This document shows, one piece after another, positions 1 through 8,728 of a DNA stretch of 64,000 nt. The DNA comes from Muriicola soli (GTDB lineage: Bacteria; Bacteroidota; Bacteroidia; Flavobacteriales; Flavobacteriaceae), in the NCBI RefSeq assembly GCF_004139715.1, contig NZ_CP035544.1, forward strand, positions 2,607,501 to 2,671,500, read 5' to 3'. Within the stretch, counting starts at the first letter, position 1. Each line of letters opens with the position of its first letter. Below the pieces are notes generated by a model. The model was not told where the DNA came from. It worked only from the letters and a program-made list of their open reading frames with translations, and did no database searches. The position numbers were made by a program, and so were the translations under genes.

Positions 1-1582
1 TCAAATGAGCAAGATTATAATTACCGTTGATGTGGCGAAATTTCGTTTGATCTATAAACTTGGCTCCGGTAGTTAAATCCCCATCCGCAATAACCGAATT
101 GAATGCGCGTTGAAATTCGGGTGTTCCCGGTATAAAACGACCTGTATCTGCTGCTGCTCTTGCAGCGGCCTCAGCTTGTTCATCAGTGGCCGGAACACCA
201 GTTCCTACGCCTAACTTGGCTCCAATGTAAGTGTTTAAATAGTCCGCCCCCCATTGATTGTCAGACTTCCACCTTCTATTGACATTGATAGATGCAAAAC
301 GAGTATCATAGGCATTCCCGGAATTCTCAGAAACAATGTAACCTCTTATAAAGAAATTGTCATTCTTCAGTTCAAGTTTGTGTTGCTGCATAGTAAAACC
401 ATCAACCGCATATCTGCTAGCCCCTTGATAGATAGTTGTCCCCCGACCAATACGGCCATTATATATCAATTCCAAATCATCTCCGAATGGGCGATAATGT
501 ACAGCAAAATCTGTTTTTAAACTTTCTGCATCATAATTTGCGACGGCACTTTCATCGTACCCCGTCCTGGTAAAAGAATGTGAACCTAGTGTACCAGAAG
601 GTAGTCCCGCCAAAACATCTAAATTCCGGGTAATTACAGCGTCATCGCCATATACATTTAATCCATCATATGTTGGGTTAGATCTATCGCCTCCAGGGTT
701 GTTCAAATCAAATCTACTGTTAGCATGCCAATCCTCTCCTTTTAAAAAGGAGAAATTTGCTTTTACCGCTAATTTATCGCTAAAGGCATGGGCTGCTCTA
801 ATACCAAAGTCATAATAGTTATTGTCGCCGGCTGCTTCCTGTGAAGTGATTCCTGTTTTAAAATAGGAGCTAATCCCCTGAAAATCGAACGGACTCTTAC
901 TTCTCATAAAAAGGATCCCGTTAAAGGCGCCTGCCCCATACAAAGCGGAGGAAGCTCCTGGTAAGATCTCAACACTCTGTACATCCAATTCAGACATCCC
1001 CACCAGGTTCCCCAATACAAAGTTTAGTCCTGGTGCTGTATTGTCCATCCCATCTACCAATTGGAGAAAACGGACGTTGGCGAAAGTGGCGAAACCCCTG
1101 GTGTTTATTGATTGAAAGGTTAAACTGTTGGTGTTGATATCAACTCCTTTTAAATTCTGTAGCCCGCCATAAAATGACTCTGCTGTGGTATTTTTAATAT
1201 CTTTTAATCCAAATCTTTCTACAGAAACCGGGGATTCAAAAATTCGTTCCGGGGTTCTGGAGGCAGAAACTACAATCTCATCTAAAAGAGTTGATGATTC
1301 CTGAAGTACGATATTCAGAGTCTGGTTATTGGAAGTAACCTGAATAGTAACTTCGGTATAACCAATACTTGTAATCCTAAGTACAAAGGGAGGTGCCTGA
1401 TCCGTAGAGAGGCTGAAGTTACCGTCAAAATCTGCTACCGCACCCGTTGTGGTCCCAATGATGACGATATTGGCTCCCGGTATGGGTTCACCGCCATCGT
1501 CTTTAACGGTTCCCTGGATTGTGGTTTGTGCATTAATTCCATATCCTACTAACAGGAGGAAAAATAATAGTGCTGTTCTCAT
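1..1582 (-). CDS. TonB-dependent receptor, N-terminal part (gene runs off the window)
   Basis: Outer-membrane TonB-dependent receptor, incomplete because the C-terminal barrel lies beyond position 1. The reading frame stays open from an ATG at 1582 to the window edge. It begins with a signal peptide (MRTALLFFLLLVGYGINAQ), followed by a carboxypeptidase-like beta-sandwich (roughly residues 20-95, ending at DEIVVSASRTPER) and a plug domain with the typical LVGMSELDVQSVEILPGASS stretch and SALYGAGAFNGIL. The substrate cannot be read from the sequence. No SusD-like partner is visible on the side that can be seen. A six-G run at 247-252 (C on the plus strand) is read through in frame, a useful control for the broken C runs elsewhere in this window. 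Confidence 0.9.
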   Translation of the reverse strand, partial: MRTALLFFLLLVGYGINAQTTIQGTVKDDGGEPIPGANIVIIGTTTGAVADFDGNFSLSTDQAPPFVLRITSIGYTEVTIQVTSNNQTLNIVLQESSTLLDEIVVSASRTPERIFESPVSVERFGLKDIKNTTAESFYGGLQNLKGVDINTNSLTFQSINTRGFATFANVRFLQLVDGMDNTAPGLNFVLGNLVGMSELDVQSVEILPGASSALYGAGAFNGILFMRSKSPFDFQGISSYFKTGITSQEAAGDNNYYDFGIRAAHAFSDKLAVKANFSFLKGEDWHANSRFDLNNPGGDRSNPTYDGLNVYGDDAVITRNLDVLAGLPSGTLGSHSFTRTGYDESAVANYDAESLKTDFAVHYRPFGDDLELIYNGRIGRGTTIYQGASRYAVDGFTMQQHKLELKNDNFFIRGYIVSENSGNAYDTRFASINVNRRWKSDNQWGADYLNTYIGAKLGVGTGVPATDEQAEAAARAAADTGRFIPGTPEFQRAFNSVIADGDLTTGAKFIDQTKFRHINGNYNLAHL

Positions 1583-1751
1583 TCGTCTTGGTCTTTGTTA
1601 TTGCGAGCAATTTAACGATTTTTTTACACCGTGGAATACTAATATCAAAAAAAGCTGCGGGAAGAATTGTTAATTTATAATTGTAGAGGGTAAAAGATTG
1701 TCAATACTTCAAGATTTATTTCGCTGAGAAAGAATGAAGTAAAACACAATA

Positions 1752-1787
1752 TAAAAAAATAGCAGCTCCATTTATCAGGAAGCTGCT
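1752..1787 (-). terminator. Rho-independent terminator after glmS
   Basis: On the minus strand AGCAGCT (1781-1787) pairs with AGCTGCT (1761-1767) across a 13-base loop, and a run of seven T follows (plus-strand A 1753-1759). It lies 22 bases past the glmS stop codon. Confidence 0.8.
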
Positions 1788-1809
1788 ACATAAAAAAAAT
1801 ATTTTCGGA

Positions 1810-3657
1810 TTACTCCACCGTAACCGATTTAGCCAGATTACGCGGCTGATCTACGTTACAACCTCGCATAACTGCGATATGGTAGGAAAGTAATTGCAAT
1901 GGAATGGTAGTAACAAGCGGACTAAGACCTTCCAATACTTCGGGCACTTCAATTACGTGATCGGCCAATTCCCTCACCTGTGTATCTCCTTCAGTTACAA
2001 TGGCGATAATCTTTCCCTTTCTCGTCTTTATCTCCTGAATGTTGCTTACAACTTTTTCATAGTGCCCTTTCTTAGTGGCAATCACGATCACAGGCATTTG
2101 CTCATCGATAAGGGCGATGGGACCGTGTTTCATCTCTGCGGCAGGATATCCTTCGGCGTGGATGTAGCTGATCTCTTTTAGTTTCAAAGCTCCTTCGAGG
2201 GCAACGGGGAAATTGTATCCCCTTCCCAGATACAGACAGTTTTCTGAATCTTTATAGACATCGGCAATAATCTCAACCAAAGGATTAGCTTCAAGTGCCT
2301 TTTCAACCTTTTTCGGTATGTTTTCCAGTTCCACCAAAATTTCGTGATACTTGGTTTCATTGATCACTCCCTTTTCTTTGGCCAGTTTAAGAGCCAGCAA
2401 GGTAAGGATGGTGATCTGAGTGGTAAAAGCCTTTGTTGATGCCACACCAATTTCAGGTCCGGCATGCGTATAGGCACCGGCATGGGTCTCTCTGGCGATA
2501 GATGAACCAACAACATTACAGACGCCAAAAACAAAGGCGCCATTTTCTTTAGCCAGTTTTATAGCAGCGAGTGTATCTGCCGTTTCTCCGGATTGGGAAA
2601 TAGCAATGACCACGTCATTGTTCGTAATCACAGGGTTTCTGTATCTGAATTCAGAGGCGTATTCTACCTCAACAGGTATTCGTGCCAGGTCTTCAAAAAT
2701 ATATTCAGCTACGAGTCCGGCATGCCAGGATGTTCCGCAAGCCACAATAACAATACGGTTTGCATTCATAAACCTTTCCAGGTTGTCATCTATTCCGGAC
2801 ATTTTGATCAGCCCTTGATCCACGAGTAATCTTCCCCTATAAGTGTCTTTAATTGCTCTGGGTTGCTCATAGATCTCTTTTAACATAAAATGATCGTACC
2901 CGCCTTTTTCAATTTCCTCAAGATTCAGTTGTAATTCCTGAATCATCGGGTAAGCTACCGCGTCATTTTTGATCTTGCGCAATTTTATTTCTTTCCCGGG
3001 TCGTACAATAGCCATTTCTTCATCTTCCAGGTATACGGCATTGTTAGTATATTCAATAAAAGGAGAAGCATCTGAGGCTATAAAGAATTCGTTCTCACCA
3101 ATACCGATAGCCAACGGACTACCCAATTTAGCAACTACGATCTCATCGGGCTTCGACTTGTCAAATACGGCAATGGCGTATGCCCCTACAACCTGATTCA
3201 ATGCAATTTGTACAGCTTTACCGAGTTTTACATTTTCTTTCTTTTTTACCTCTTCGATCAGATTTACGAGAACTTCAGTATCTGTATCCGATTCAAAAAC
3301 GTAACCCCTTTTAGTTAATTCGGTTTTTACAGACTCGTAATTTTCGATGATCCCATTGTGAATGATCACCAGATTTCCTGAATTGGAGTAGTGTGGGTGG
3401 GAGTTAACATCATTAGGAACCCCGTGAGTGGCCCAACGAGTATGGCCCATTCCCAGTGTGCCATTTATGGCGATATTCTTTTCAGATTTATTCTTGAGGT
3501 CAACCACCTTGCCCTTGGTCTTGGACATGTTGATTTGGTTCCCATCAAACAAGGCAATCCCGGCACTATCGTAGCCCCTGTATTCAAGCCTTTGAAGACC
3601 TTTCATAATAATGGGATACGCTTCTCGGTGACCTATATAACCAACTATACCACACAT
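1810..3657 (-). CDS. glmS: Glutamine--fructose-6-phosphate aminotransferase (isomerizing)
   Basis: Cytoplasmic GlmS makes glucosamine-6-phosphate from fructose-6-phosphate and glutamine, the first step toward UDP-GlcNAc for peptidoglycan and lipid A. The 615-residue length is normal. The N-terminal glutaminase begins MCGIVGYIGH, with Cys2 as nucleophile once Met1 is removed. Two SIS sugar-phosphate domains follow, with CGTSWHAG, SQSGETADT and EMKHGPIALI visible, and the protein ends in the conserved AKSVTVE tail. The gene is last in a minus-strand group behind the DUF4270 lipoprotein (117-base gap), an order I know from other Flavobacteriaceae. No glmS ribozyme is visible in that gap. Transcription probably ends at the hairpin at 1752-1787. 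Confidence 0.98.
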   Translation of the reverse strand: MCGIVGYIGHREAYPIIMKGLQRLEYRGYDSAGIALFDGNQINMSKTKGKVVDLKNKSEKNIAINGTLGMGHTRWATHGVPNDVNSHPHYSNSGNLVIIHNGIIENYESVKTELTKRGYVFESDTDTEVLVNLIEEVKKKENVKLGKAVQIALNQVVGAYAIAVFDKSKPDEIVVAKLGSPLAIGIGENEFFIASDASPFIEYTNNAVYLEDEEMAIVRPGKEIKLRKIKNDAVAYPMIQELQLNLEEIEKGGYDHFMLKEIYEQPRAIKDTYRGRLLVDQGLIKMSGIDDNLERFMNANRIVIVACGTSWHAGLVAEYIFEDLARIPVEVEYASEFRYRNPVITNNDVVIAISQSGETADTLAAIKLAKENGAFVFGVCNVVGSSIARETHAGAYTHAGPEIGVASTKAFTTQITILTLLALKLAKEKGVINETKYHEILVELENIPKKVEKALEANPLVEIIADVYKDSENCLYLGRGYNFPVALEGALKLKEISYIHAEGYPAAEMKHGPIALIDEQMPVIVIATKKGHYEKVVSNIQEIKTRKGKIIAIVTEGDTQVRELADHVIEVPEVLEGLSPLVTTIPLQLLSYHIAVMRGCNVDQPRNLAKSVTVE

Positions 3658-3774
3658 AGTATTTAAAATTAAGCATTTCTAACGGAGCGTAAAATTACGA
3701 GAAGAAATGTAATTAATGTTGTTTTTAGGTTATATAACGAGTTTTATCCGCCAGTGGTATGATGTGCTGATGAA

Positions 3775-5601
3775 TTAATTGGGCTCGGTGTAGAAGATTT
3801 CGAGTTTTAGCTTCATTTCCTCCGGGACATCAGCTTCGCTGCCGAAAAGTACGGTGCTCAAAGGGCTCAGGGTTGCCCCAACTGGGATATCTTTATCCAT
3901 ATTGCCTTCAACAACGGCACTTGCGACCCCTGAAATACGAATATCAGGAGAAATGGCAAGACCCAGTGTAGCGTTTGTGGAATCGCGGAGAATCAGATCG
4001 TTAATATGATCGGTTATTCTTATTTTATACTTGATTCCAAGGTCGTTTTCTTCCTGTAAAATCGCATCATAGTCTAGATAGATCCCAAATCTCGAGTCAG
4101 CTGAATTATTTTCATTAGCCGGATTGTAGACCGGAGCATTGGTATCAGCATTATACATATAAAGCCTAAAAGGTTCAATAATTCCCCCTACCGCATTCAG
4201 GGCATCCCTGTCTACATAAAATACCAGATTGGCCTCATTGATGATCCAATTCCTCGATTTGATGTCATTGACAATCGCTTCACCGTTATTTTCCTCAAAA
4301 AGAGCTATTTCAGCAAATATTCCCGGTCCGCCTTTGAGATATATTCGGGAAGCATTGTTCCCGGTATCCAGATTATCGGAAATTTCAGTGGGATAAGACT
4401 CTGTGAGTATGGTATTTACCGCATTACCCGAAATGGGCGAGTTGGCTTGTCCCGTAATCAGGCTAATGGTGTAATCTCTTTCGGTGGTCTCCATTTCTCC
4501 ATCAACAATCCTGTCGTATTCATAAGTTATTGTAATACTGGCTGTACGAAGATCGAGGAGAAGCATAATGTCTTCAGTAGTAGGGGTCACAGAAAGATGA
4601 AGCCCTCTAAAAAAATCCTGGAAGTTAGAATTACTGATCAACTCAGATTTTCCTTCTTTATCCAGAATATTCTGTTGAAAGAAGTCCGAATCCAACGCAA
4701 CTCGTATTCCGGGTTCAATTACCTGCGGTGACGCCAGTGATTCATCATCCTCTGTATCCGGATCATCTTCAGCAAAAACCAGGGTTTGTTCATTATTGAT
4801 CAGGACTTCTCCATCAAATAGGACATCAGAGACAAAAGAGGGTGCAAATTCCTGACTAGAATAATACTCCTGTGCCTCCAGGAAATTTGAATTAGGATCC
4901 AGATCGCGAAGAAAATAGGTAGACCTTTCTACTTTAAAATTAAAGGGCAGGTCGCGATTACCGTAAATACTATCCAGATCTCTTTTAACCGGAAATCTGT
5001 TGGGCAGGGTGCTTGTATCCTCGTCATCAGGGATACCATCTCCGTCTGTATCTGTATTCAGGGGATCTGATCCCGAGACGCGTTCCTGGTTATCAGATAA
5101 TCCATCTCCATCGCTATCACTGTCCGGATCTTCAGGATCTACATCAAACTCATTGATGACTCCGTCGAGATCGGTATCTGCATTGTTGTTCCTGAGATAA
5201 GGAATGTACAATATAACCTCTGAAATCCTTTCGTTCTCTTCAATAGTTGCATCGATATCATCGGAATCAGAAATATCTTCTGTGCTCTGAGCGTAATTAC
5301 CGAAAGTTGGATTCCCTATTCCTCCTTGTAAAGAAACCTGTGTTGTAATACTTGCGGTGGTTTGGCCGTAAAGAGGATCATTAAAAACACCTATCTGATA
5401 AATAGGTAACTTATTTGTCTGAACTGCTTCTACATTCCTATTGTAGGCAAAGACGTCGTATAAAGCAACGTCAGAAACGAAGGGATTTTGGTCAATCACC
5501 CCGTTTCCAATAGTGGTGACCTCTTCTTCACATGAAGAGACCGCAATAAGCAGGAGTGTTCCTAAAAGGGCAGGAACTGTACCTCGTAAAAAGAATCGCA
5601 T
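3775..5601 (-). CDS. DUF4270 family lipoprotein with thrombospondin type-3-like acidic repeats
   Basis: Predicted surface or periplasmic lipoprotein of 608 residues; function unknown. The signal peptide ends in a lipobox (AVSSC, Cys24). The body resembles the Bacteroidota DUF4270 family, which commonly sits between a GT5-like gene and glmS as here. Residues about 141-198 carry a run of Asp-rich DxDxDGxxD units (for example DSDSDGDGLSDNQE and DTDGDGIPDDED) that look like type-3 thrombospondin calcium-binding repeats placed inside the domain. The gene begins 5 bases after the GT5-like gene, so the two are probably cotranscribed. The family call rests on overall resemblance and context; the acidic repeats are read directly. 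Confidence 0.85.
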   Translation of the reverse strand: MRFFLRGTVPALLGTLLLIAVSSCEEEVTTIGNGVIDQNPFVSDVALYDVFAYNRNVEAVQTNKLPIYQIGVFNDPLYGQTTASITTQVSLQGGIGNPTFGNYAQSTEDISDSDDIDATIEENERISEVILYIPYLRNNNADTDLDGVINEFDVDPEDPDSDSDGDGLSDNQERVSGSDPLNTDTDGDGIPDDEDTSTLPNRFPVKRDLDSIYGNRDLPFNFKVERSTYFLRDLDPNSNFLEAQEYYSSQEFAPSFVSDVLFDGEVLINNEQTLVFAEDDPDTEDDESLASPQVIEPGIRVALDSDFFQQNILDKEGKSELISNSNFQDFFRGLHLSVTPTTEDIMLLLDLRTASITITYEYDRIVDGEMETTERDYTISLITGQANSPISGNAVNTILTESYPTEISDNLDTGNNASRIYLKGGPGIFAEIALFEENNGEAIVNDIKSRNWIINEANLVFYVDRDALNAVGGIIEPFRLYMYNADTNAPVYNPANENNSADSRFGIYLDYDAILQEENDLGIKYKIRITDHINDLILRDSTNATLGLAISPDIRISGVASAVVEGNMDKDIPVGATLSPLSTVLFGSEADVPEEMKLKLEIFYTEPN

Positions 5602-5606
5602 GGGGC

Positions 5607-6416
5607 TTATTTTAAAACTTCAGTGTCATAAAAATTAGCATAGGCCTCTTCAAATTCCTGAAGAGGAACAAATGGTAACACGGGTTTTTGAGAGTTTTTG
5701 ATATGCGAAAGCATATCATCAGGTATGCCTTCAGCTGCTAAAATTACAGCATCAGAATAATTCACCCCTATTTTTAACAAATTATTATAGGTAGGGTCCT
5801 GAAGGAGGGAAACGGCATCATCCGGGATACCGTCAAAAGTTACTTTTTTAATAAGGTCTTTATCGAGCGAGCCCTCAAAACTCTTTCCGTAAACGGAGAG
5901 CACAATTTTGCTATCCGCAAAAAGGGGTTCGTCGGCATAATATTTTCTGAGGTACAATGGAAGTAAGGAAGACATCCAACCGTGTATATGGATAATATCA
6001 GGATTCCAGTTGAGTTTTTTAACTGTTTCTACCACTCCTTTGGCAAAAAAGATCGCTCGTTCGTCGTTATCGGCAAACATATCACCATTCTCATCAGTAA
6101 ATGTCGCTTTGCGCTTAAAGTATTCTTCATTGTCAATGAAATAAACCTGAATTCGCTCTTTAGGGATAGAAGCAACCTTGATGATCAGGGGCATATCCAT
6201 ATCGTTGATCACCAGATTCATTCCGGACAGCCTGATCACCTCGTGTAACTGGTGTCGCCGTTCGTTGATATTGCCATATCGCGGCATAAAGATCCGGATC
6301 TGACCGCCTTTGCTGTTCACCATTCTAGGTGTCTCGTAAGACATTAAGGAAACTTCATTCTCTGGTAAGTAGGGCACTAATTCTGAAGATACAAACAATA
6401 TCTTTTTACCATTCAT
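5607..6416 (-). CDS. Glycogen/starch synthase-like protein (GT5 N-terminal half only)
   Basis: Cytoplasmic protein of 269 residues resembling the N-terminal Rossmann half of GT5 glycogen synthases, for example VYFIDNEEYFKR at 91-102 and PDIIHIHGWMSSLLPLYLR starting at 139. Full GlgA is about 470-500 residues and has a second GT1-type half, which is absent here. At the place where GlgA has its KxGGL substrate loop this protein reads PENEVSLMSY, so the loop motif is missing. I therefore doubt normal synthase activity. The gene is divergent from panC across 103 bases and leads a group with DUF4270 and glmS. It may have a regulatory or nucleotide-sugar-binding role, but that is inference. Confidence 0.82.
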   Translation of the reverse strand: MNGKKILFVSSELVPYLPENEVSLMSYETPRMVNSKGGQIRIFMPRYGNINERRHQLHEVIRLSGMNLVINDMDMPLIIKVASIPKERIQVYFIDNEEYFKRKATFTDENGDMFADNDERAIFFAKGVVETVKKLNWNPDIIHIHGWMSSLLPLYLRKYYADEPLFADSKIVLSVYGKSFEGSLDKDLIKKVTFDGIPDDAVSLLQDPTYNNLLKIGVNYSDAVILAAEGIPDDMLSHIKNSQKPVLPFVPLQEFEEAYANFYDTEVLK

Positions 6417-6452
6417 ACAGGTCGTCTTTTATTTATCGCAGAAACGTAGCCG

Positions 6453-6460
6453 CAAAATTA
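6453..6460 (-). promoter_or_regulatory. Possible -7 element (TAnnTTTG) for the GT5-like gene
   Basis: TAATTTTG on the minus strand matches the Bacteroidota -7 consensus and lies 36 bases before the ATG at 6416. No clear TTTG is present at the expected -33 spacing, so support is the -7 match and position only. Confidence 0.4.
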
Positions 6461-6491
6461 CAAAAATTATGCAGATTAGCAGTAATTATAG

Positions 6492-6499
6492 TAAGTTTG
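6492..6499 (+). promoter_or_regulatory. Possible -7 element (TAnnTTTG) for panC
   Basis: TAAGTTTG fits the Bacteroidota -7 consensus, 20 bases before the chosen panC ATG at 6520. It argues against the upstream in-frame ATG at 6469, which would lie ahead of the promoter. No -33 TTTG is obvious. Confidence 0.4.
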
Positions 6500-6519
6500 C
6501 TCGCTTTTTAAATTTTGGT

Positions 6520-7368
6520 ATGAAGTTGATTTCTGATAAAAAAGAGCTCCTTTCCTATTTACAATCTCCAAAAGTTAAATCCGGAACCCTGGGTTTAGTT
6601 CCTACAATGGGTGCTTTGCACAGCGGCCATTTAAGTCTCGTAAAAAAGGCCCTGGCGGATAATAAAGAGGTTGTAGTTACCATTTTCGTCAATCCTACCC
6701 AATTCAACAATGCCGAAGACCTTAAAAAGTATCCGAAAACCCTGGATGATGATCTGGCCTTATTAAAAACATTAGGGGAAAGCATCACGGTATTTGCCCC
6801 CTCAGTGGAAGAACTCTACGACGGAAACATTTCCTCAAATGATTATGCATTTGACGGCCTGGATAAGGTAATGGAGGGAGAATACCGGGAAGGGCATTTT
6901 AACGGCGTGGCCACCATAGTAGAAATGCTGTTCGAATTGATCCGACCCGACAGGGCTTATTTCGGAGAAAAGGACTTTCAACAGCTACAGATAGTAAACC
7001 GACTGTCAGAAAGTCTGCCCTTTGAGGTAAAAGTAATAGGGTGCCCAATCGTCCGCGAGCCCAATGGATTAGCGATGAGTTCCAGAAACCGCCGGCTTTC
7101 AGGTCCGATGAGAGACAAAGCCAAACTGATCTACCACACTCTAAAAGAAGTGAGGCGTATGTTTGGCACGGAAAATGCGACTACTTTACACGAATATGTG
7201 TCCGGAGTTTTCGCCGAGGAAGAAGAGATGAAACTCGAATATTTTCAGATCGCCGATGTGCAAACGCTGACACCGATAATTAACAAACAAAAAAACAGAA
7301 AATACAGAGGCTTTATTGCCGTTTATGTTGAGGGGATTCGCCTCATAGACAATATCGCCCTGAATTGA
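6520..7368 (+). CDS. panC: Pantothenate synthetase
   Basis: PanC joins pantoate and beta-alanine with ATP in the cytoplasm, the last step of pantothenate (vitamin B5) synthesis. The protein is 282 residues from the ATG at 6520, the usual size. It shows the nucleotidyl-transferase HIGH-type motif ([12 protein letters not shown]), the pantoate/ATP loop (FVNPTQF), the GEKDFQQL helix and the KMSKS-type MSSRNRRLS. An in-frame ATG at 6469 would add 17 residues (MQISSNYSKFARFLNFG) that are not typical of the family. panD, whose product supplies beta-alanine, starts 13 bases downstream. Confidence 0.97.
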   Translation: MKLISDKKELLSYLQSPKVKSGTLGLVPTMGALHSGHLSLVKKALADNKEVVVTIFVNPTQFNNAEDLKKYPKTLDDDLALLKTLGESITVFAPSVEELYDGNISSNDYAFDGLDKVMEGEYREGHFNGVATIVEMLFELIRPDRAYFGEKDFQQLQIVNRLSESLPFEVKVIGCPIVREPNGLAMSSRNRRLSGPMRDKAKLIYHTLKEVRRMFGTENATTLHEYVSGVFAEEEEMKLEYFQIADVQTLTPIINKQKNRKYRGFIAVYVEGIRLIDNIALN

Positions 7369-7369
7369 T

Positions 7370-7377
7370 TACTTTTG
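7370..7377 (+). promoter_or_regulatory. Possible -7 element (TAnnTTTG) directly before panD
   Basis: TACTTTTG ends only 4 bases before the panD ATG at 7382 and begins right after the panC stop codon. If used, it would give a leaderless or nearly leaderless transcript. No -33 TTTG is seen, so this is tentative. Confidence 0.35.
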
Positions 7378-7381
7378 CGCC

Positions 7382-7732
7382 ATGAAAATTGAAGTAGTAA
7401 AATCCAAAATACACCGGGTTAAAGTTACCGGGGCAGACCTGAATTATATTGGTAGTATTACCATTGATGAGGATCTGATGGATGCAGCCAATATCATAAA
7501 AGGAGAAAAAGTTCAGATTGTCAACAACAACAATGGTGAACGCCTTGAAACATATGCTATTCCCGGACCCAGAAATACCGGCGAATTAACCCTGAATGGA
7601 GCTGCAGCACGAAAAGTTGCGGTTGGTGACATTCTTATCCTGATTACCTATGCCTGGATGGAAATTGAAGAGGCTAAGACTTTTGAGCCGGCCATGATTT
7701 TTCCAAACGAAGAGAACAATCTTTTAACCTAA
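7382..7732 (+). CDS. panD: Aspartate 1-decarboxylase, pyruvoyl type
   Basis: PanD decarboxylates L-aspartate to beta-alanine, the co-substrate of PanC. The protein is 116 residues. The self-cleavage site Gly24-Ser25 is intact in [13 protein letters not shown], so Ser25 would become the pyruvoyl cofactor. The downstream sequence ([31 protein letters not shown]) fits the double-psi barrel of the family. It follows panC closely and is followed 3 bases later by the flippase-like membrane gene, so an operon is likely. Confidence 0.97.
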   Translation: MKIEVVKSKIHRVKVTGADLNYIGSITIDEDLMDAANIIKGEKVQIVNNNNGERLETYAIPGPRNTGELTLNGAAARKVAVGDILILITYAWMEIEEAKTFEPAMIFPNEENNLLT

Positions 7733-7735
7733 CCT

Positions 7736-8701
7736 TTGAGCTCCCGCTTAAAAAGACTCCTGAAAATTGTAGTCCCCGTTCTCCTGGGAGTTTTTTTGGT
7801 TTGGTATTCCTATTACAACACCTCTCCCGAAGACAGGAAGGAAATTTTCAGATACATCCGGGAAGCCGATATGTTCTGGGTGGGACTCTCTGTTCTGATC
7901 GGAATCGCAAGTCATATTTCCAGGGCCATCAGGTGGAATTACTTACTGGAACCCCTAGGGTACAGGCCCAAAATTTGGAATAATATCTTTTTTATCCTGA
8001 TCGCCTATTTTGCAAATCTGGGAATACCCAGATCAGGCGAAGTGCTGAGGGCAACAGCGCTTGCCACTTATGAAAAGGTACCTTTCCAAAAGGGCTTCGG
8101 AACCATCGTAACTGAAAGGGTAGTAGACCTTTTGATGTTGCTGCTTATTATATTTATCGCCCTTCTTTCTCAAACCAACATCATCTTATCTTATCTTAAA
8201 GCGAACGGCATAGGTCTTACCGCAACGCTGATCCTGGTGGCCGGAGGTATTCTTTTCCTTTTTGTCTTCCTGGCTTTCCTGAGAAGGTCAAGTTCCAGGC
8301 TCGCAATCAAACTAAAGGACCTAGTAAAAGGCCTGCTCGATGGGGTGATGAGCATTTTTAAAATGAAAAACAAATGGCTCTTTATCTTCCACACCTTCTT
8401 TATCTGGGGAGCCTATATTGCCATGTTCTGGGTTATTAAATTTACCGTAGTAGAAACGATTTCCCTGGGCATGTCTGAGTTTCTCGTAGCCTTTATCGCA
8501 GGTGCCTTTGCCATGTCTACTACTAATGGGGGAATCGGTCTTTATCCCATAGCGGTAAGTAAAGCACTTTCCATCTACGGTGTAAGTGCAGTATCGGGAG
8601 ATGCCTTTGGCTGGATTATGTGGATCGCCCAAACCCTCATGGTTGTGGTTTTCGGGGCAATATCCTTTCTACTCTTACCGTTATTGAACAGAAACCGATA
8701 G
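7736..8701 (+). CDS. Flippase-like membrane protein (lysylphosphatidylglycerol synthase TM / UPF0104 family)
   Basis: Integral membrane protein of 321 residues with about eight hydrophobic segments, resembling the AglD/MprF transmembrane domain family. Recognisable parts are the Arg-rich SRAIRWNYLLEPLGY loop, ANLGIPRSGEVLRATAL, the TERVVDLLMLLLI segment and the TNGGIGLYPIAV segment. It has no lysyltransferase domain, so it is not a full MprF; a lipid-carrier or flippase role is inferred from the family only. The best start is the TTG at 7736, three bases after the panD stop; no better ATG lies near the N-terminus. This gene after panD is a recurrent flavobacterial order. Confidence 0.88.
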   Translation: MSSRLKRLLKIVVPVLLGVFLVWYSYYNTSPEDRKEIFRYIREADMFWVGLSVLIGIASHISRAIRWNYLLEPLGYRPKIWNNIFFILIAYFANLGIPRSGEVLRATALATYEKVPFQKGFGTIVTERVVDLLMLLLIIFIALLSQTNIILSYLKANGIGLTATLILVAGGILFLFVFLAFLRRSSSRLAIKLKDLVKGLLDGVMSIFKMKNKWLFIFHTFFIWGAYIAMFWVIKFTVVETISLGMSEFLVAFIAGAFAMSTTNGGIGLYPIAVSKALSIYGVSAVSGDAFGWIMWIAQTLMVVVFGAISFLLLPLLNRNR

Positions 8702-8728
8702 GTTTCAGATAACCCAAAATCCAGCCCA

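Noticed and set aside
6469-6519. Longer panC N-terminus from the ATG at 6469
   Set aside because: The added 17 residues do not look like PanC, and a -7-like element lies inside them.
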